From positions 11,399,974-11,463,973 of the forward strand of contig OZ007507.1 in the NCBI GenBank assembly GCA_963931865.1: a DNA stretch of 64,000 nt. Direction: 5' to 3'. Shown here in pieces: positions 22,292 to 32,999 of this stretch. Positions within the stretch are counted from its first letter, which is position 1, and each line of letters starts with the position of its first letter. This DNA comes from Axinella damicornis (Eukaryota > Porifera > Demospongiae > Axinellida > Axinellidae). The notes below the pieces were generated by a model that was given only the letters and a program-made list of their open reading frames with translations, did not search any database and was not told where the DNA came from. A program made the position numbers and the translations under genes.

Positions 22292-25200
22292 GGTGGGTGG
22301 GTGTAGTCCTGTGTGTGTGGTACAGTAGTCCTATGTACATGTAATGTATGCCTTGTTGCCCTTAGAACCTGGACCTGTCAGCAGAAGGGCGGCGGCTGAT
22401 CCATAAGGGACCTCTCACGTGGAGGATACAGCATCGCAAGGTCGTTGGTGAGTGAACCACCCCTATTAGTAACCAATGTGTTGCTGTCCCTTCCCTCTCC
22501 TTCTCCCTCCCATTTTTCAATCCTTCCTCTCCTCCTTCCCTTGCCCTTCCACTTCACCACCCCCTCCCTCCCCTTCACTACTCTCCTCTCCACACCACAC
22601 CACCCCTCCCCATTCACTTTCCTCTCTTCTCCACACTACCTCTCCCCCTCTCTCCACCCCCACAGAGCTGTACGCCCTCCTCTTAACAGACATCCTCGTT
22701 CTCATGGAGAAACCGGAGGACAAGGACAAGTACTACCTCCGCTGCCACACCCACGAGACCGTGAATGGAGTCAAAGAGGAGCTGAGCCCTGTGATACGAC
22801 TGAATGAATGCCTTCTCAGACATGCAGCTGCAGACAAAGGTATGGGCTAGCCTCGTTCCCAGGCTCCACCCCAGGAGTTAGCCTCATTCCCAGGCTCCAC
22901 CCCAGGAGTTAGCCTCGTTCCCAGGCTCCACCCCAGGAGTTAGCCTCGTTCCCAGGCTCCACCCCAGGAGTTAGCCTTGTTCCCAGGCCCCACCCCAGGA
23001 GTTAGCCTCGTTCCCAGGCTCCACCCCAGGAGTTAGCCTTGTTCCCAGGCCCCACCCCAGGAGTTAGCCTCATTCCCAGGCCCAACCCCAGGAGTTAGCC
23101 TCATTCACAGGCCCCGCCTCAGGAGTTAGCCTCGTTCCCAGGCCCAACCCCAGGAGTTAGCCTCATTCCCAGGCCCAACCCCAGGAGTTAGCCTCATTCA
23201 CAGGCCCAACCCCAGGAGTTAGCCTCATTCACAGGCCCAACCCCAGGAGTTAGCCTCATTCACAGGCCCCGCCCCGGGAGTTAGCCTCATTCCCAGGCCC
23301 AACCCCAGGAGTTAGCCTCATTCCCAGGCCCCACCCCAGGAGTTAGCCTCATTCACAGGCCCAACCCCAGGAGTTAGCCTCATTCACAGGCCCAACCCCA
23401 GGAGTTAGCCTCATTCACAGGCCCTGCCTCAAGAGTTAGCCTCGTTCCCAGGCCCCGCCCCAGGAGTTAGCCTCATTCCCAGGCCATGCCACAGCTTTTT
23501 GTCGCTTGCAGTAGAAAAGCGTACTGCAAGCGACAAAATTGGGGCAGGGCCTGGGAACGAGGCTAGGTACAGGAATGATTGTTGTAGTTCCCACTGCATG
23601 ATGTTGCTAATCAGTTCTACCATACCGTGCCAAATTTTGAGGGACTGTTTTGCCGATTGTCCTTCCACAAAATTTTGTGGAAATCATTTCTGTGGATCAA
23701 CGGTTTGGGTTGTTGAATGTGTACTTTACTTTGATTCCAGGTGGTCGTACATTCTTCTTGGTTGACACGAGTTCCCTGATGAAGCTGGCACAGATGTATG
23801 AGTTCATTGCCGAGGGACCACAAGAAAAGAAGCAGTAAGTCATGTGATGTCACATGCTGTCACCTGATACATATGTATCCATGTGATTGCTCCATGTGTA
23901 AAAGAATCAGAGAACGCGGTAGCGTTCTCTATTTAGGGATGGCCAAGGAAATTTCGATTTTACCATACTGATGCACCAGCAGGATAACAGCCAAAGAAGA
24001 TACAACCCCTCAAACCAAGCATGCAGACAGAATGATACTGCCTAGCAGTTCACAAAAACACTCACAAACGTACCTTAGAGTACGCGCGAGTCGATGAACA
24101 AGTCGCGGAGGAAAGTCCGATTTCGTCATCTTCTTTCTTCTTTCTTTCTCATAACAAAACTTTGCCCAAGGATAGCTTACCAACTAAACCACTTCTTGAG
24201 CTAGTTTACGCACAGAACAACACCGCTATCGCCGTAGTACTCGCCATGACCACTTTAGTCTGCAAAGTGGCAAGACCAGCAGTAATAGCTAGCTACGATC
24301 CGATGGCATTCTAGCATGACGCCATTTTGAGGCAATCAGGTCACGCGTTCGCCAATTGCGCATGCGCAATCCAAAATGCAAGCGCATTTTGTGTTCTTTT
24401 TGCTTGTGATGGCTGCGTTTGGTACACTAACAGAATCCTTGTGAATCCGTCGTCTGGTGCTTCCTACCGCTATGACGAATTTCTACCAACCTGTTCTTGT
24501 CAAGATCTATCGTGACCCTGCCATAATGGAGGCGTGGCTTTCTTTTCATGACGTACTGTGCAGAACGTCTGACCAGAACTGTGAGGCTAGAGTTTTGAAT
24601 GTACTTGGAGCCATTGCAAGCACATGTCCGCCCCACAAAGACAACACTAAACATTCATCACAACAAGATACATGGAATAATAATATGAACATCAAAGCCT
24701 GCTCAGTACCCAGTGGAAGGTCCACGTCCATCAAGAGAGACCGTTGCAGCTATGCTTTGTTGACATGGCCCGTACATGTAGTCTCAGGCTCGAGCCTAGG
24801 AACGAGGCTAACGTGGCAACACAACATCTTAAAATCTGACATCAGGGCATACATCCAGTACCCCGTACCCTTACAGTGACATTGCACGTACCATGACTAA
24901 GAAGTTACACATTTCATGCACTTGAAAAAGTGCACAAACTAGAGGCAAAATATTTTCTCTGAAAAATTAAAAAGGATTTAGTGATGGCCTGTCACATTCA
25001 GAATTATTCCACCTCTCGAAAAAGCTAAGAAACAAGGAGAAATCCCATTAACCAGGCTCAGTCCCATCCCGTCTCTAAATTCTACATTTTATAATGGGAT
25101 GGGACGGAGCCTGGTTAATGGGATTTCTCCTTGTTTCTTAGCTTTTTCGAGAGGTGGAATAATTCCAAATGTGACAGGCCATCACTAAATCCTTTTTAAT

Positions 25201-28200
25201 TTTTCAAAGAAAATTTTTTGCCTCTAGTTATAGTAGTCTCGTCTATTCCTGCTATAATGATATGCTTAACTCAGTAACCATGGTACTGTAACTATTTTCT
25301 CTGCAGTTGGGAGGAGGCTATTAGGAGAGCGATGATGGGAACTCAAGGTGGGTGGGCTGCAATGCATGATTTGGGTCTGGCATCCTCATTCTTAGCAACA
25401 TTTCCATTCTGAGCAACTCTTCATCCATATCAACATCCTCGCTTTTAGCAACGACTTTTTGATATCGATCCTCATTCTTAGTCATTCTGAGCAACTCTTC
25501 ATTCATATCAACGTCTTCATACATAGGAACATCCTCCTCATTTTTATCAACATCCTTAGCAACATGCTTTTCCTCCTTATCAATGTAGTCTTCCTTCTTG
25601 TGCAGACCAACTATCTCCAGAGATACCTATCTCTCCGGTAGCCGATGACTACCCCGGCAGACTCCCCCTCGGCCTCTCCCCTCTCACCTCCCACCTCAAC
25701 CCCAGAGGTACAGTGTCTCAGGATTTCTTACTCTGTAGTAACCTCCAGTAATTTCCAGTAATCTCTAGTGCTGATAATAATGTTGGGTTTCTTGTAGTTA
25801 TCCAGCGTAGTAATCTCTTGTAATCTCTGGTAATCTCTTGTAATCTCTGGTAATCTCTTATGTTGATGACAAATCTCCTGCAGAGCAACTGGACAAAATA
25901 GACGACGACATGAAGAAGCTCCTCACTGACAAACTGAACATTTTGAGAGCGATGCAGGTGAATAATCGTTTGTTATACGTACATGACATTACTGCTAAGT
26001 CAGATGACTGATCACATGATCTCCATTGCCAGTCACATGCCTGCTCTATTCCTAATGATGCGTCACATGTACATTGTATCTACCTACAGGGTGGTATTAG
26101 TGGGGAACGTGTTAAAGAGATTGCACCCCAGCACAGAGTTACACGGATCGTTGCCGAGACTCCAAGAGACATTGTCTCAGCGTCAATTGAACAAGGTAAG
26201 CAGTGTAGTTACAAATGTGTAGTTTTAACCTCTTGTTTCGGCATGAGCAATAATTAAATCGTCATGCTACAAACAGTCATCATGCTGTGTGTCGCCATGC
26301 CTACTATCTACGAGGTGGTTTCCCTTATTTATCAAACTAGGCAACCAGAAACTTAGCTCCTCCTTCCTCCTCTCCCTCTTCCCCTTCCCTTTCCCCCTCC
26401 CCTTCCCCCTCCCCTTCCCCCCTCCCCTTCCACCCTCCTCTTCCCCCCTCCCCTTCCCCCCTCCCCTTCCCCCCTCCTCTTTCCCCCTCCCCTTCCCCCC
26501 TCCTCTTCCCCCCTCCCCTCCCCATTCCTTTCCCACAAACAGCGGGTGAGATCATAGCCACTGTGTCCCACATCATGGTGCCCAACCCTACCAAGAGCAT
26601 CATTGCTGAGACTCAGGCCAGGCTGACGGACATCATCGCCGAGATTCAGAGAAACCTCTCCAAACTGCTCATAGTCATGGACGAGCAATCTCCCAGACCA
26701 AAGTATGCCCAGTGTTTATACATAACAAGCACTCATCAGGCTGATAGCTACTCATTGTCCGAGCAAATCCAACTTGGTTAGTCAAGTGATCCAAACAGTT
26801 ATCCAGTATCCGTGGATTGCAGTGTACTGGCAACAGCACAAGTGCAAATATAGTCTCGTTCCCAGACCTTCATGAGAGGGTCTGGGCACGAGACTAGTAC
26901 AACTATTGAAAACTACACCTGTAAACAGTACAACATATTTTAGTTCGGAGTGGACCGGGTACTGTAACTGCATCACAAAATGATCCTCTGATTCTCCCGT
27001 CGTGTAGCGTACCTCATCTGTCTCTTGATCTTCCTGGTGACACCTCCGCTGAGGCACTCACGGGCAGCAAGGAGGAGCTGGTGTTCTCACCTAACTCCAC
27101 GCAAGAAGACCTGGAACAGACGGAGGTATGGTGTAGGGTGGGATCCATGGTGCCCCCCACCTGGGACCCCCTCATTGAACAATACATTGTTGATATGGAT
27201 ATGCATGCTAAGCAGGATTGTGTAGTCATCCCTAGTTGTACCTCTTTCCTTCAGATCACTGGTGACATTGGCAGCAGAGAAGCCAGCAAGAGAGGCTCAG
27301 AGAGTGAGGTGCTCCCTGTTCAGGCTGTCTCTACTTCTGAACTAACTGAAGAGGTATAACAGTAGTTACTGTAATTTCAACAATGCCAGTGGAGCATCAG
27401 GCAGCAAAGAAAGCACAATCCTAGTCTCGGTACCAGACTGGATCTGGCACCAAGACTAGCACAATCCTAGTCTCGGTACCAGATCTGGTACCAAGACTAG
27501 CACAATCCGAGTCTCGGTACCAGACTGGATCTGGTACCAAGACTACCACAATCCTAGTCTTGGTACCAGACTGGATCTGATACCAAGACTACCACACTCC
27601 CAACTCAGTATATGCCCTGAAACCTGATGGTCATCCCTGAAAGCCTGATGGTTGTTGGGTCAAGTGCCATTCAAAAGACTTCGCTGGCTAACCTGGTAGA
27701 TATTTCATTGTGGCCCACGTTCTATGAACTGAGCTACTAAATGATACTGAATGTCTGTTTATGAGCATGTGAGCGTAACCAATGGAGACAGAAAGTACCA
27801 CTGTCACATAGTGCCTTTTGGTTCCCAACAATAGTGATAGTCACTGGTTACTTGAAACCGGTCGGCATGCTTTTTTTTGGTCACTCTTCAGGTTCTACCA
27901 AAATGTCAAAGCAGTGAGTCTCTTGGTTCAGGATTGGAGGAGCAGAATGACAGCCTCGCCAGAATCATAGTCGCACCGCCAGACACCTTTTTGGGTGACG
28001 ACTCGGCCACACCAACCCCTCAGAATCGGATGGACACTGAGTTTACAGGTGCTGACTCGGACACCATAACACCCCGAACTTCACCCTGCGATCAACTCAC
28101 GTCCCCATCGCCGCAAGCTACTGTCAACTCCAGCGTTGTGGAGGTACAACCCAAAGTGAACACCAGTGGCTCTTCTTCATCAGAAGAGAGCCACCCAGTG

Positions 28201-28437
28201 GTAGTTCCCCCCTCTGCTGCTCAAGATGACGACAGTGGCATCGGGCCTGGGATAAAAGTACTGACAGTTATTGCCAGTTCAGATCATGATTCTCACCCCT
28301 CGTTGCAGCAAGAGCAACCATCCCCGGAGGAGAACGTTCCGAGCTATTCCCTGTCCAGATCACGGCAAGAGTCAACAACATCATCGGACAGTCAGGACAA
28401 GAGAGACAGTGACTCGTATGAAGGTTCAGACTTATAA
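20070..28437 (+). CDS. RhoGEF (DH-PH), ARHGEF1/11/12-like, 5' end missing
   Basis: Sixteen exons in consistent phase: 20070-20153, 20359-20400, 20700-20838, 21397-21449, 21876-22004, 22366-22447, 22666-22839, 23741-23834, 25307-25347, 25606-25707, 25884-25957, 26090-26195, 26543-26702, 27008-27125, 27255-27353 and 27892-28437 (TAA). They give about 680 residues. Exons 1-5 hold the second part of the DH domain, including LNELMPIAWQRLTKYKLLIE (the QRLTKY core helix) and ILQYVNQQV. Exons 6-9 hold a PH domain: LIHKGPLTWRI, ELYALLLTDILVLMEK, GGRTFFLVDTSS and a final HWEEAIRRAM helix. The helical and Ser/Thr-rich tail ends SYEGSDL. This family loads GTP onto RhoA downstream of G12/13-coupled receptors. 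The RGS/PDZ part and the start of DH (CR1) are not seen and may lie in the gap just upstream. Confidence 0.9.
20222..20267. mobile_element. TAGCCTCG foldback element, 46 bp, in RhoGEF intron
   Basis: TAGCCTCATTCTCAGGC pairs with GCCTGGGAACGAGGCTA. The flanks AGCCATAGC and AGCCAGTGC are an imperfect 9-bp duplication (7/9). Confidence 0.8.
20822..21222 (+). repeat. 21-bp minisatellite spanning and repeating a 5' splice site
   Basis: The unit GTAAGTGGGAGGGGCTGGATG (one base longer in total than 20) is repeated 16 times with a perfect GTAAGT in each, then twice in decayed form (GTATTT, GTATGT). The first GTAAGT, at 20839, is the donor of RhoGEF exon 20700-20838. The unit is seven codons long and the array stays open in the exon frame, adding KWEGLDG or KWEELDG per unit. 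Use of any of the 16 donors would keep the frame to the next exon. Confidence 0.95.
21750..21870. repeat. pyrimidine-rich (CTC/TCC) tract
   Basis: CTCCTCCTC-rich tract directly before the acceptor of RhoGEF exon 21876-22004; similar C/T-rich tracts precede exons 20700 (20450-20697), 22666 (22480-22663) and 26543 (26355-26535). Confidence 0.85.
22138..22300. repeat. (TG)n, poly-G and GGGT repeats
   Basis: (TG)n runs into about 29 G at 22171-22199, then a second (TG)n and (GGGT)n at 22253-22302, in the intron 22005-22365. Confidence 0.93.
22848..23565. repeat. 20 x 31-bp tandem array of a transposon terminus, capped by a complete palindrome
   Basis: Starting at 22848 the unit TAGCCTCGTTCCCAGGCTCC plus ACCCCAGGAGT repeats 20 times at exactly 31 bp (20 x 31 = 620). 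The twenty-first terminus at 23468 begins a full TAGCCTCG foldback element with the TCGCTTGCAGTA core that ends GAGGCTA at 23565. Units differ by point changes (CTCGTT, CTCATT, CTTGTT; CCCAGG or CACAGG). The array fills most of RhoGEF intron 22840-23740. It starts 8 bases into that intron. Confidence 0.96.
24776..24812. mobile_element. short TAGTCTC/GAGGCTA foldback element
   Basis: TAGTCTCAGGCTCGAGCCTAGGAACGAGGCTA-type hairpin in the RhoGEF intron 23835-25306. The duplication is not clear. Confidence 0.5.
24937..25229. mobile_element. 293-bp near-perfect palindrome in RhoGEF intron
   Basis: From AACTAGAGGCAAAATATTTT to its complement, two arms of about 135 bp match nearly perfectly around a short centre near 25070-25090. 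This is a different family from the TAGCCTCG elements. It sits in intron 23835-25306 and would fold into a long double-stranded stem in the transcript. Confidence 0.85.
25385..25590. repeat. degenerate tandem repeat (CATTCTGAGCAACTCTTC)
   Basis: Words such as CATCCTCATTCTTAGCAAC and CATTCTGAGCAACTCTTCAT recur about six times in the intron 25348-25605. A second small repeat, GTAATCTCTGGTAATCTCTT, is at about 25809-25862. Confidence 0.7.
26851..26896. mobile_element. TAGTCTCG foldback element, 46 bp
   Basis: TAGTCTCGTTCCCAGACC pairs with GGTCTGGGCACGAGACTA. Flanks GTGCAAATA and GTACAACTA are an imperfect 9-bp duplication (7/9). Confidence 0.85.
27413..27600. mobile_element. four tandem TAGTCTCGGTACC foldback elements sharing 9-bp target repeats
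   Basis: Palindromic elements at 27422-27458, 27468-27499, 27509-27545 and 27555-27591 have TAGTCTCGGTACCAGA/TGGTACCAAGACTA arms. Each is separated by exactly nine bases. The nine-base sequence is GCACAATCC before and after the first two and drifts to CCACAATCC and CCACACTCC. They lie in the last RhoGEF intron. Confidence 0.92.
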
Positions 28438-28783
28438 TCTGTCACAGTATTAATTTTACAAGATCAGTTTAAACTTTAGTTTTGCACATTTTTCCACTTC
28501 AGATGAAATATTTTGTATAGTTCAAGTATTGTGTTTTATCCATGTTCGTCTTCCACTGTACTGTGTGTGCTATATAGTACCTAAGTTATACATGATGGTG
28601 ACAGTTGAATCGATTTGTCTCTATAACCTAGCTACACAAGTTGGAATGTTATTGTACAATTTGCAGCTGGTAGCAAGTTTGTGGTGCTGTTTTGTAATAA
28701 TTATACTTTTTATGCCAGCTATACTATACAACTTAACCAGCATACAAACTTGTGTAAACTTGTTCCTTCTGCTCGATGGCCGC

Positions 28784-28917
28784 TAGCCTCGTTTCCAGGC
28801 CATCTCCCACTGATTTTTAGCCGCATACATGACCTTTGAACCGCTTTTCGATTGGGTGGTTCAAAGATCATGTACGAGGCTAATAACGGAGCGGGAGTCA
28901 GCCTGGGAATGAGGCTA
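28784..28917. mobile_element. TAGCCTCG foldback element, 134 bp, diverged
   Basis: TAGCCTCGTTTCCAGGC and GCCTGGGAATGAGGCTA form the ends. An inner palindrome around TGAACC...GGTTCA is flanked by further inverted pieces. No duplication is recognised. The element is about 350 bases beyond the RhoGEF stop codon. Confidence 0.75.
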
Positions 28918-28919
28918 CA

Positions 28920-29455
28920 TGTAGGTGGCCACCCTCTTGATTCTCAAGTAGTGGTGCGAGCAGTTGCATGACATAATTGTACATAGCTAGTGGCCGAAAG
29001 TTGAGATTGGCAAGTTATAGGACCTCTCACTGGGGTTGGAGCTTGTTTGAGACGGGATCCACTTATAGCATGAAGCTGGCCACTACATAATTAACTTCAA
29101 CAAAATGGGGCACACAGAGCAGTGCAAAGCCATGCAGACTCAGCATAAGGCCAAGGCCCCTTGGAACCTGGCAGCACCCCCTTTAGGAATTAAGATGTTA
29201 AAAGCAATGTGCCACATAAGCAGCAATCTGGATTGATAAATTGTCTGCCCCAGACCCAAGAATTAATGTGTAAATATTGTGACCACACTGACAACTCAGC
29301 AACTTTTGATACTTCATTCCTTCCTCAATGGCAAAAATGCAAGAAGCTTGCTCTGCTCACACTCGCCCCACAATGTCCTGCATTCACCTAGTAACACATT
29401 ATGTAGCACTGGGTTCTAAAGGTTCAGTCTGTGTGGTGGGTGTACTGTGAGTTAC
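28920..29455. other. no gene recognised
   Basis: Convergent intergenic region between the RhoGEF stop (28437) and the 3' end of the minus-strand Ig/FN3 gene. A terminal exon of the latter could be here, but none was identified. Confidence 0.35.
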
Positions 29456-29457
29456 AT

Positions 29458-32400
29458 TCACATTATCTCACTGGACGTACCTGTAGTTGGTTTGGAAATG
29501 GAAACCACTGAAGCATTCAGAGGAACCATCTGGAGAACTCTGTCCATACTTTGCCCAAACACAGCAACAGTGTATTCACCACTTGGTTGATGAAAGCACC
29601 GCCTATCAGACTTTTGTATTGTATGGCTTTCAACAGACTCCAAGTTCCAAGCAGGGTGTATTATCACAACACATCCTTTTGTTTCACCCTCTGCAGGACA
29701 TCTAGCGCAAATCTGGTTATGTGTTGGCTGGATGCTTGCATTCACAAATGAATTCACTGCAAAATAACAGTTAGCAGAATTTAAACACAAAAGGTGCATC
29801 ATGTTGGTTTCAATAGGGAAGAGCTTCTTACCCTGTATATGAATGTGTCTGATTAAGTTCTGTAAGTCACATGGCAAAGCAATTCTTAAGCATTAAATGA
29901 CTACTCAGATAAGGCATATTTCCAAGAGAATCTGGCAATAGCAATCTAACCAACAAAAGTAGTCACATGGAAGTAACTTACTAGGATCTGGCCCTCCTTC
30001 GGCAACAGTGACATTCTGGACAGCTGCTGCTCGTGTGGACAGGAGACCATTTTGTTCACCATCAAACACCAGCACAGTGTGACTGCCTTTGGGCACTCCA
30101 TATATGGAGATGTTGGCTGTAGGAGCACTGCTGTTGTCTCTGGCTGCACAGGCAAACATCTCGGTCTGGGATGTATTCTGTGGATGTAGTACCACCAGAC
30201 ATCCAAGACCTTGAGAGTGTCTTGCAAATGTGCAACTGACATTCACTGTCCCCGGAGAGTAATTGCTGACTATAGCCATTTGGACGTCAAAGAGACCTTG
30301 AGAGAAAAAAAGTTTCCATGTACATTGTAATACTGACATAATATAACCATTTTTATACATTTCTGCAACTCAACCTTAAGTTTTGGAGTACTAGTCAGCT
30401 AACTACCCATCCCCTAAATTAAATGGACAACTAGCTACGCCTTGACCTTATGCATAATCACAAATTGGTGGCAACTTACTCAAATCACCAGTGACATTAA
30501 TACTTCCTGCAGCATTTCCCAGCTCAATAGTGATATCGTAGTGATAGTTGAATGGAAGGGTGTCGTTGGTCACGTTGGCACTCAGGCCTGGCCCAGTTCT
30601 TTCAGGAACAAGTCTTAGAATAAGAGCTTGGAAAAGTCCATTCATGGTTTCAGCAACAAATATTTGTGAGCTGCAAATATCCTGGGGTTGCTACATGTGG
30701 TAAATATATTATGAAGTAGTATGTTATGAAGTGGTATGTTACACAAGTAGAGAGAGAAAAAACCCTCATATCCTGTACATGTCATTTGCCTATGTGAGAA
30801 GTCCGGTGCTGGGCAGGTCTCTGCATTCATGTTTAACTTAGCACAATGTTATGCTGACAGTTCTCTCTTCACACAGTTATGCTTGGAGGTCTTGCCTCAC
30901 TCACAGCATCTGCATGAGTCCGGCATGCATATCCCTATGTACAGCCTAATAAGTACAAAGGTATCACCACACGTCAATAGTCTAGTCTGGTTCACAGATC
31001 ATCAAGTCACGCACAGTACAAAGTATGATGTTTGTGCGTCACTAGTCTAGTCCTGCCCCCTTTACATCCCACTTCCGTTAATCACACACACTGACATTAT
31101 AAATGGTTGATGGTGACTCATCAATTGATTACATTTTGTATGTAGTTGTCTCTTGTCTCAACTTATCTCAACTTCTAAAAGATTCCTGCTCCTTAACAGG
31201 ACTCCCAACACATCTGTGTGCTGCAGGTATTGCTCCCTTTCTCTAGCTGACAGGATACTTACTCATGATTTACTGTAGTGTGTGGATTTTTTCTCGTCTA
31301 CAAGTCCCTCAATCTATGCAAGACATTTTCACTATGGAGGGTGTGTATTTAGCTCAGACAAAAGCATCCCAAATTTTCTTACCGAGAAATTTATCCCCAG
31401 TTTCATCTCTGTGTCTGAAAGAACTTCAACCAGAATATTAACACCATCTGGGCCAGGTTCTACAGTTTGTTGGAAAATAGAAGCAACTGTAATTGTTACC
31501 ACATTTATAACATAAATAGATGCTTATAAGCGCAGATGGAAGTCACACTTGTTTATGTATAGGAGAGCTCCATTAGGGCTTAAATTTGCATCCTCAAATT
31601 TGGAGTAGAGTTACTCCTCTTCTTTAACAGTGCAGTGCTAACACAGTGCTTACTCTCAAAGAATGTTCCATTGACAGTTGACACATTCCCATTCCCTGCT
31701 GCATTTACTGACATCACTCGGAATTCAAACCGGTCACATGGGCTGGGGTTGGGTACTGTGAAATCAAATTCTGACTCGTACACGCTGCAGTTGGTGGAGA
31801 ACGGAATCCTCCTAGTAGTGACATTGAAGACCTCCACGCAGTACCAGAGGTCAGGGTCCACTCTAGTAATGTCCAGGGAGAAGGGAGGGGTCCATGTGAG
31901 GAGGATGGACATTTGCTGAGGGTATACCCTTAGATGGCCCACTGCAGCCAGGAGACCTTAGGAAAGAAAATGATGGAGACTGATAAACACCTATGTGCCA
32001 TTGCAGGTGGGACAAGATACGGAAAATGAATATTCAGAAAGAAATGCTATTATAGATTAAAGAGGATTCGTCCGTGCCATGCTAATGTGCTAATTTCTTG
32101 CCAAAGAATTTTTGTACTCGTGATGCAACCTATGATATAATGTTTCCACAGATTTTTATGCATATGCAGATGTGCACAATCATTAGCCTTGTTCCCAAGT
32201 CATACTGCAAGTGAAGGAGAACTGTGCAAGACATGGGAATGAGCCTCGCTGCAAAATCGTGGCACTAGCTTAAAATGGCAGAGTACAAAATCATATCATT
32301 GGCCATAATAATATGAAGCAACTTGCCATATACAATTGAAAGTATAGTTATGTGGCAAATTATGCTCAGCTACCAACCTTGCATTCTAAGCACAACACGA

Positions 32401-32799
32401 TCACTGAAAGAGCTGTTTTGACGACCAACAGTAAGTGCAGCACACTCCACAACTGTATTGTTGTATTCAGCAATTGTTGGGATGCGAAGTGTGTATAGAA
32501 AGCTATTATTGGTAGTTGGTACAATGCCTGGTATAATGCCTGGTACAATCATTGAGTCAATTTGAGACAGGAAGCTTCCATTTAACCGCCAAGCAACAAA
32601 ATCAGCTTTCTGAGGCCGGCATTGGAATGTAACAATACCATCTCCTAATGTAGCATTCCATGAGGTAGGAATCAGCGTAAACATTGCTGTAGGAACAATT
32701 AGAGAAACAAAAATGTGCATGTTGCATTATGTCAGTGTCACAAGTCAGACCTTCATACTTACAGTACACAATACATGATTCTGTTTCCCTTGGCAGCAA
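29458..32799 (-). CDS. extracellular Ig/FN3 protein with repeated unnamed module (partial)
   Basis: Exons from high to low: 32763-32799 (weak), 32378-32686, 31654-31956, 31383-31486, 30480-30626, 29982-30296 and 29481-29756. Exon 32378-32686 encodes an Ig-like domain (IVTFQCRPQ, VAWRLNGSFL, TVVECAAL). Phase joins it to an FN3-like exon (LLTWTPP, YCVEVFNV, CDRFEFRVMSVNAAGNG). Exons 29982-30296 and 29481-29756 carry two related modules with CLVVLHP/GCVVIIHP and HTVLVF/YTVAVF. Many Asn-X-Ser/Thr sites indicate secretion. The last frame reads through GT to a stop at 29458; splicing at 29481 to an unseen exon is the alternative. No signal peptide or membrane segment was found. A phase mismatch between 31383-31486 and 30480-30626 means at least one exon is missing. 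Confidence 0.7.
32193..32250. mobile_element. degenerate TAGCCTTG foldback element
   Basis: TAGCCTTGTTCCCAAGTC faces GACATGGGAATGAGCCTCG in an intron of the Ig/FN3 gene. Decayed copy, no duplication seen. Confidence 0.4.
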
Positions 32800-32999
32800 C
32801 TCAATGATGGAGTGCGTAACTTTAATGAGGAGACCCAGAGTGTGGTCCAGTACTGAGGATATGAAGCCTGAAGTGTGGGTACTGGATCCAGAGTGGGATC
32901 CAGTACTGAGGATATGCGCCCTTGATTGCTAAGGTATAAGCCTACCACAGTTTAACTGTGTACACTTACGTCTCACTCACGTACTCTGCTTCGGTGATA

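Noticed and set aside
22848..23480. CRISPR-like array (31-bp repeats at regular spacing)
   Set aside because: There are no unique spacers; the repeats are contiguous, lie in a metazoan intron and derive from a transposon terminus.
24457..24879. 140-codon plus-strand ORF in a RhoGEF intron
   Set aside because: No domain, no splice support, overlaps a foldback element, and lies in an intron of a well-supported gene on the same strand.
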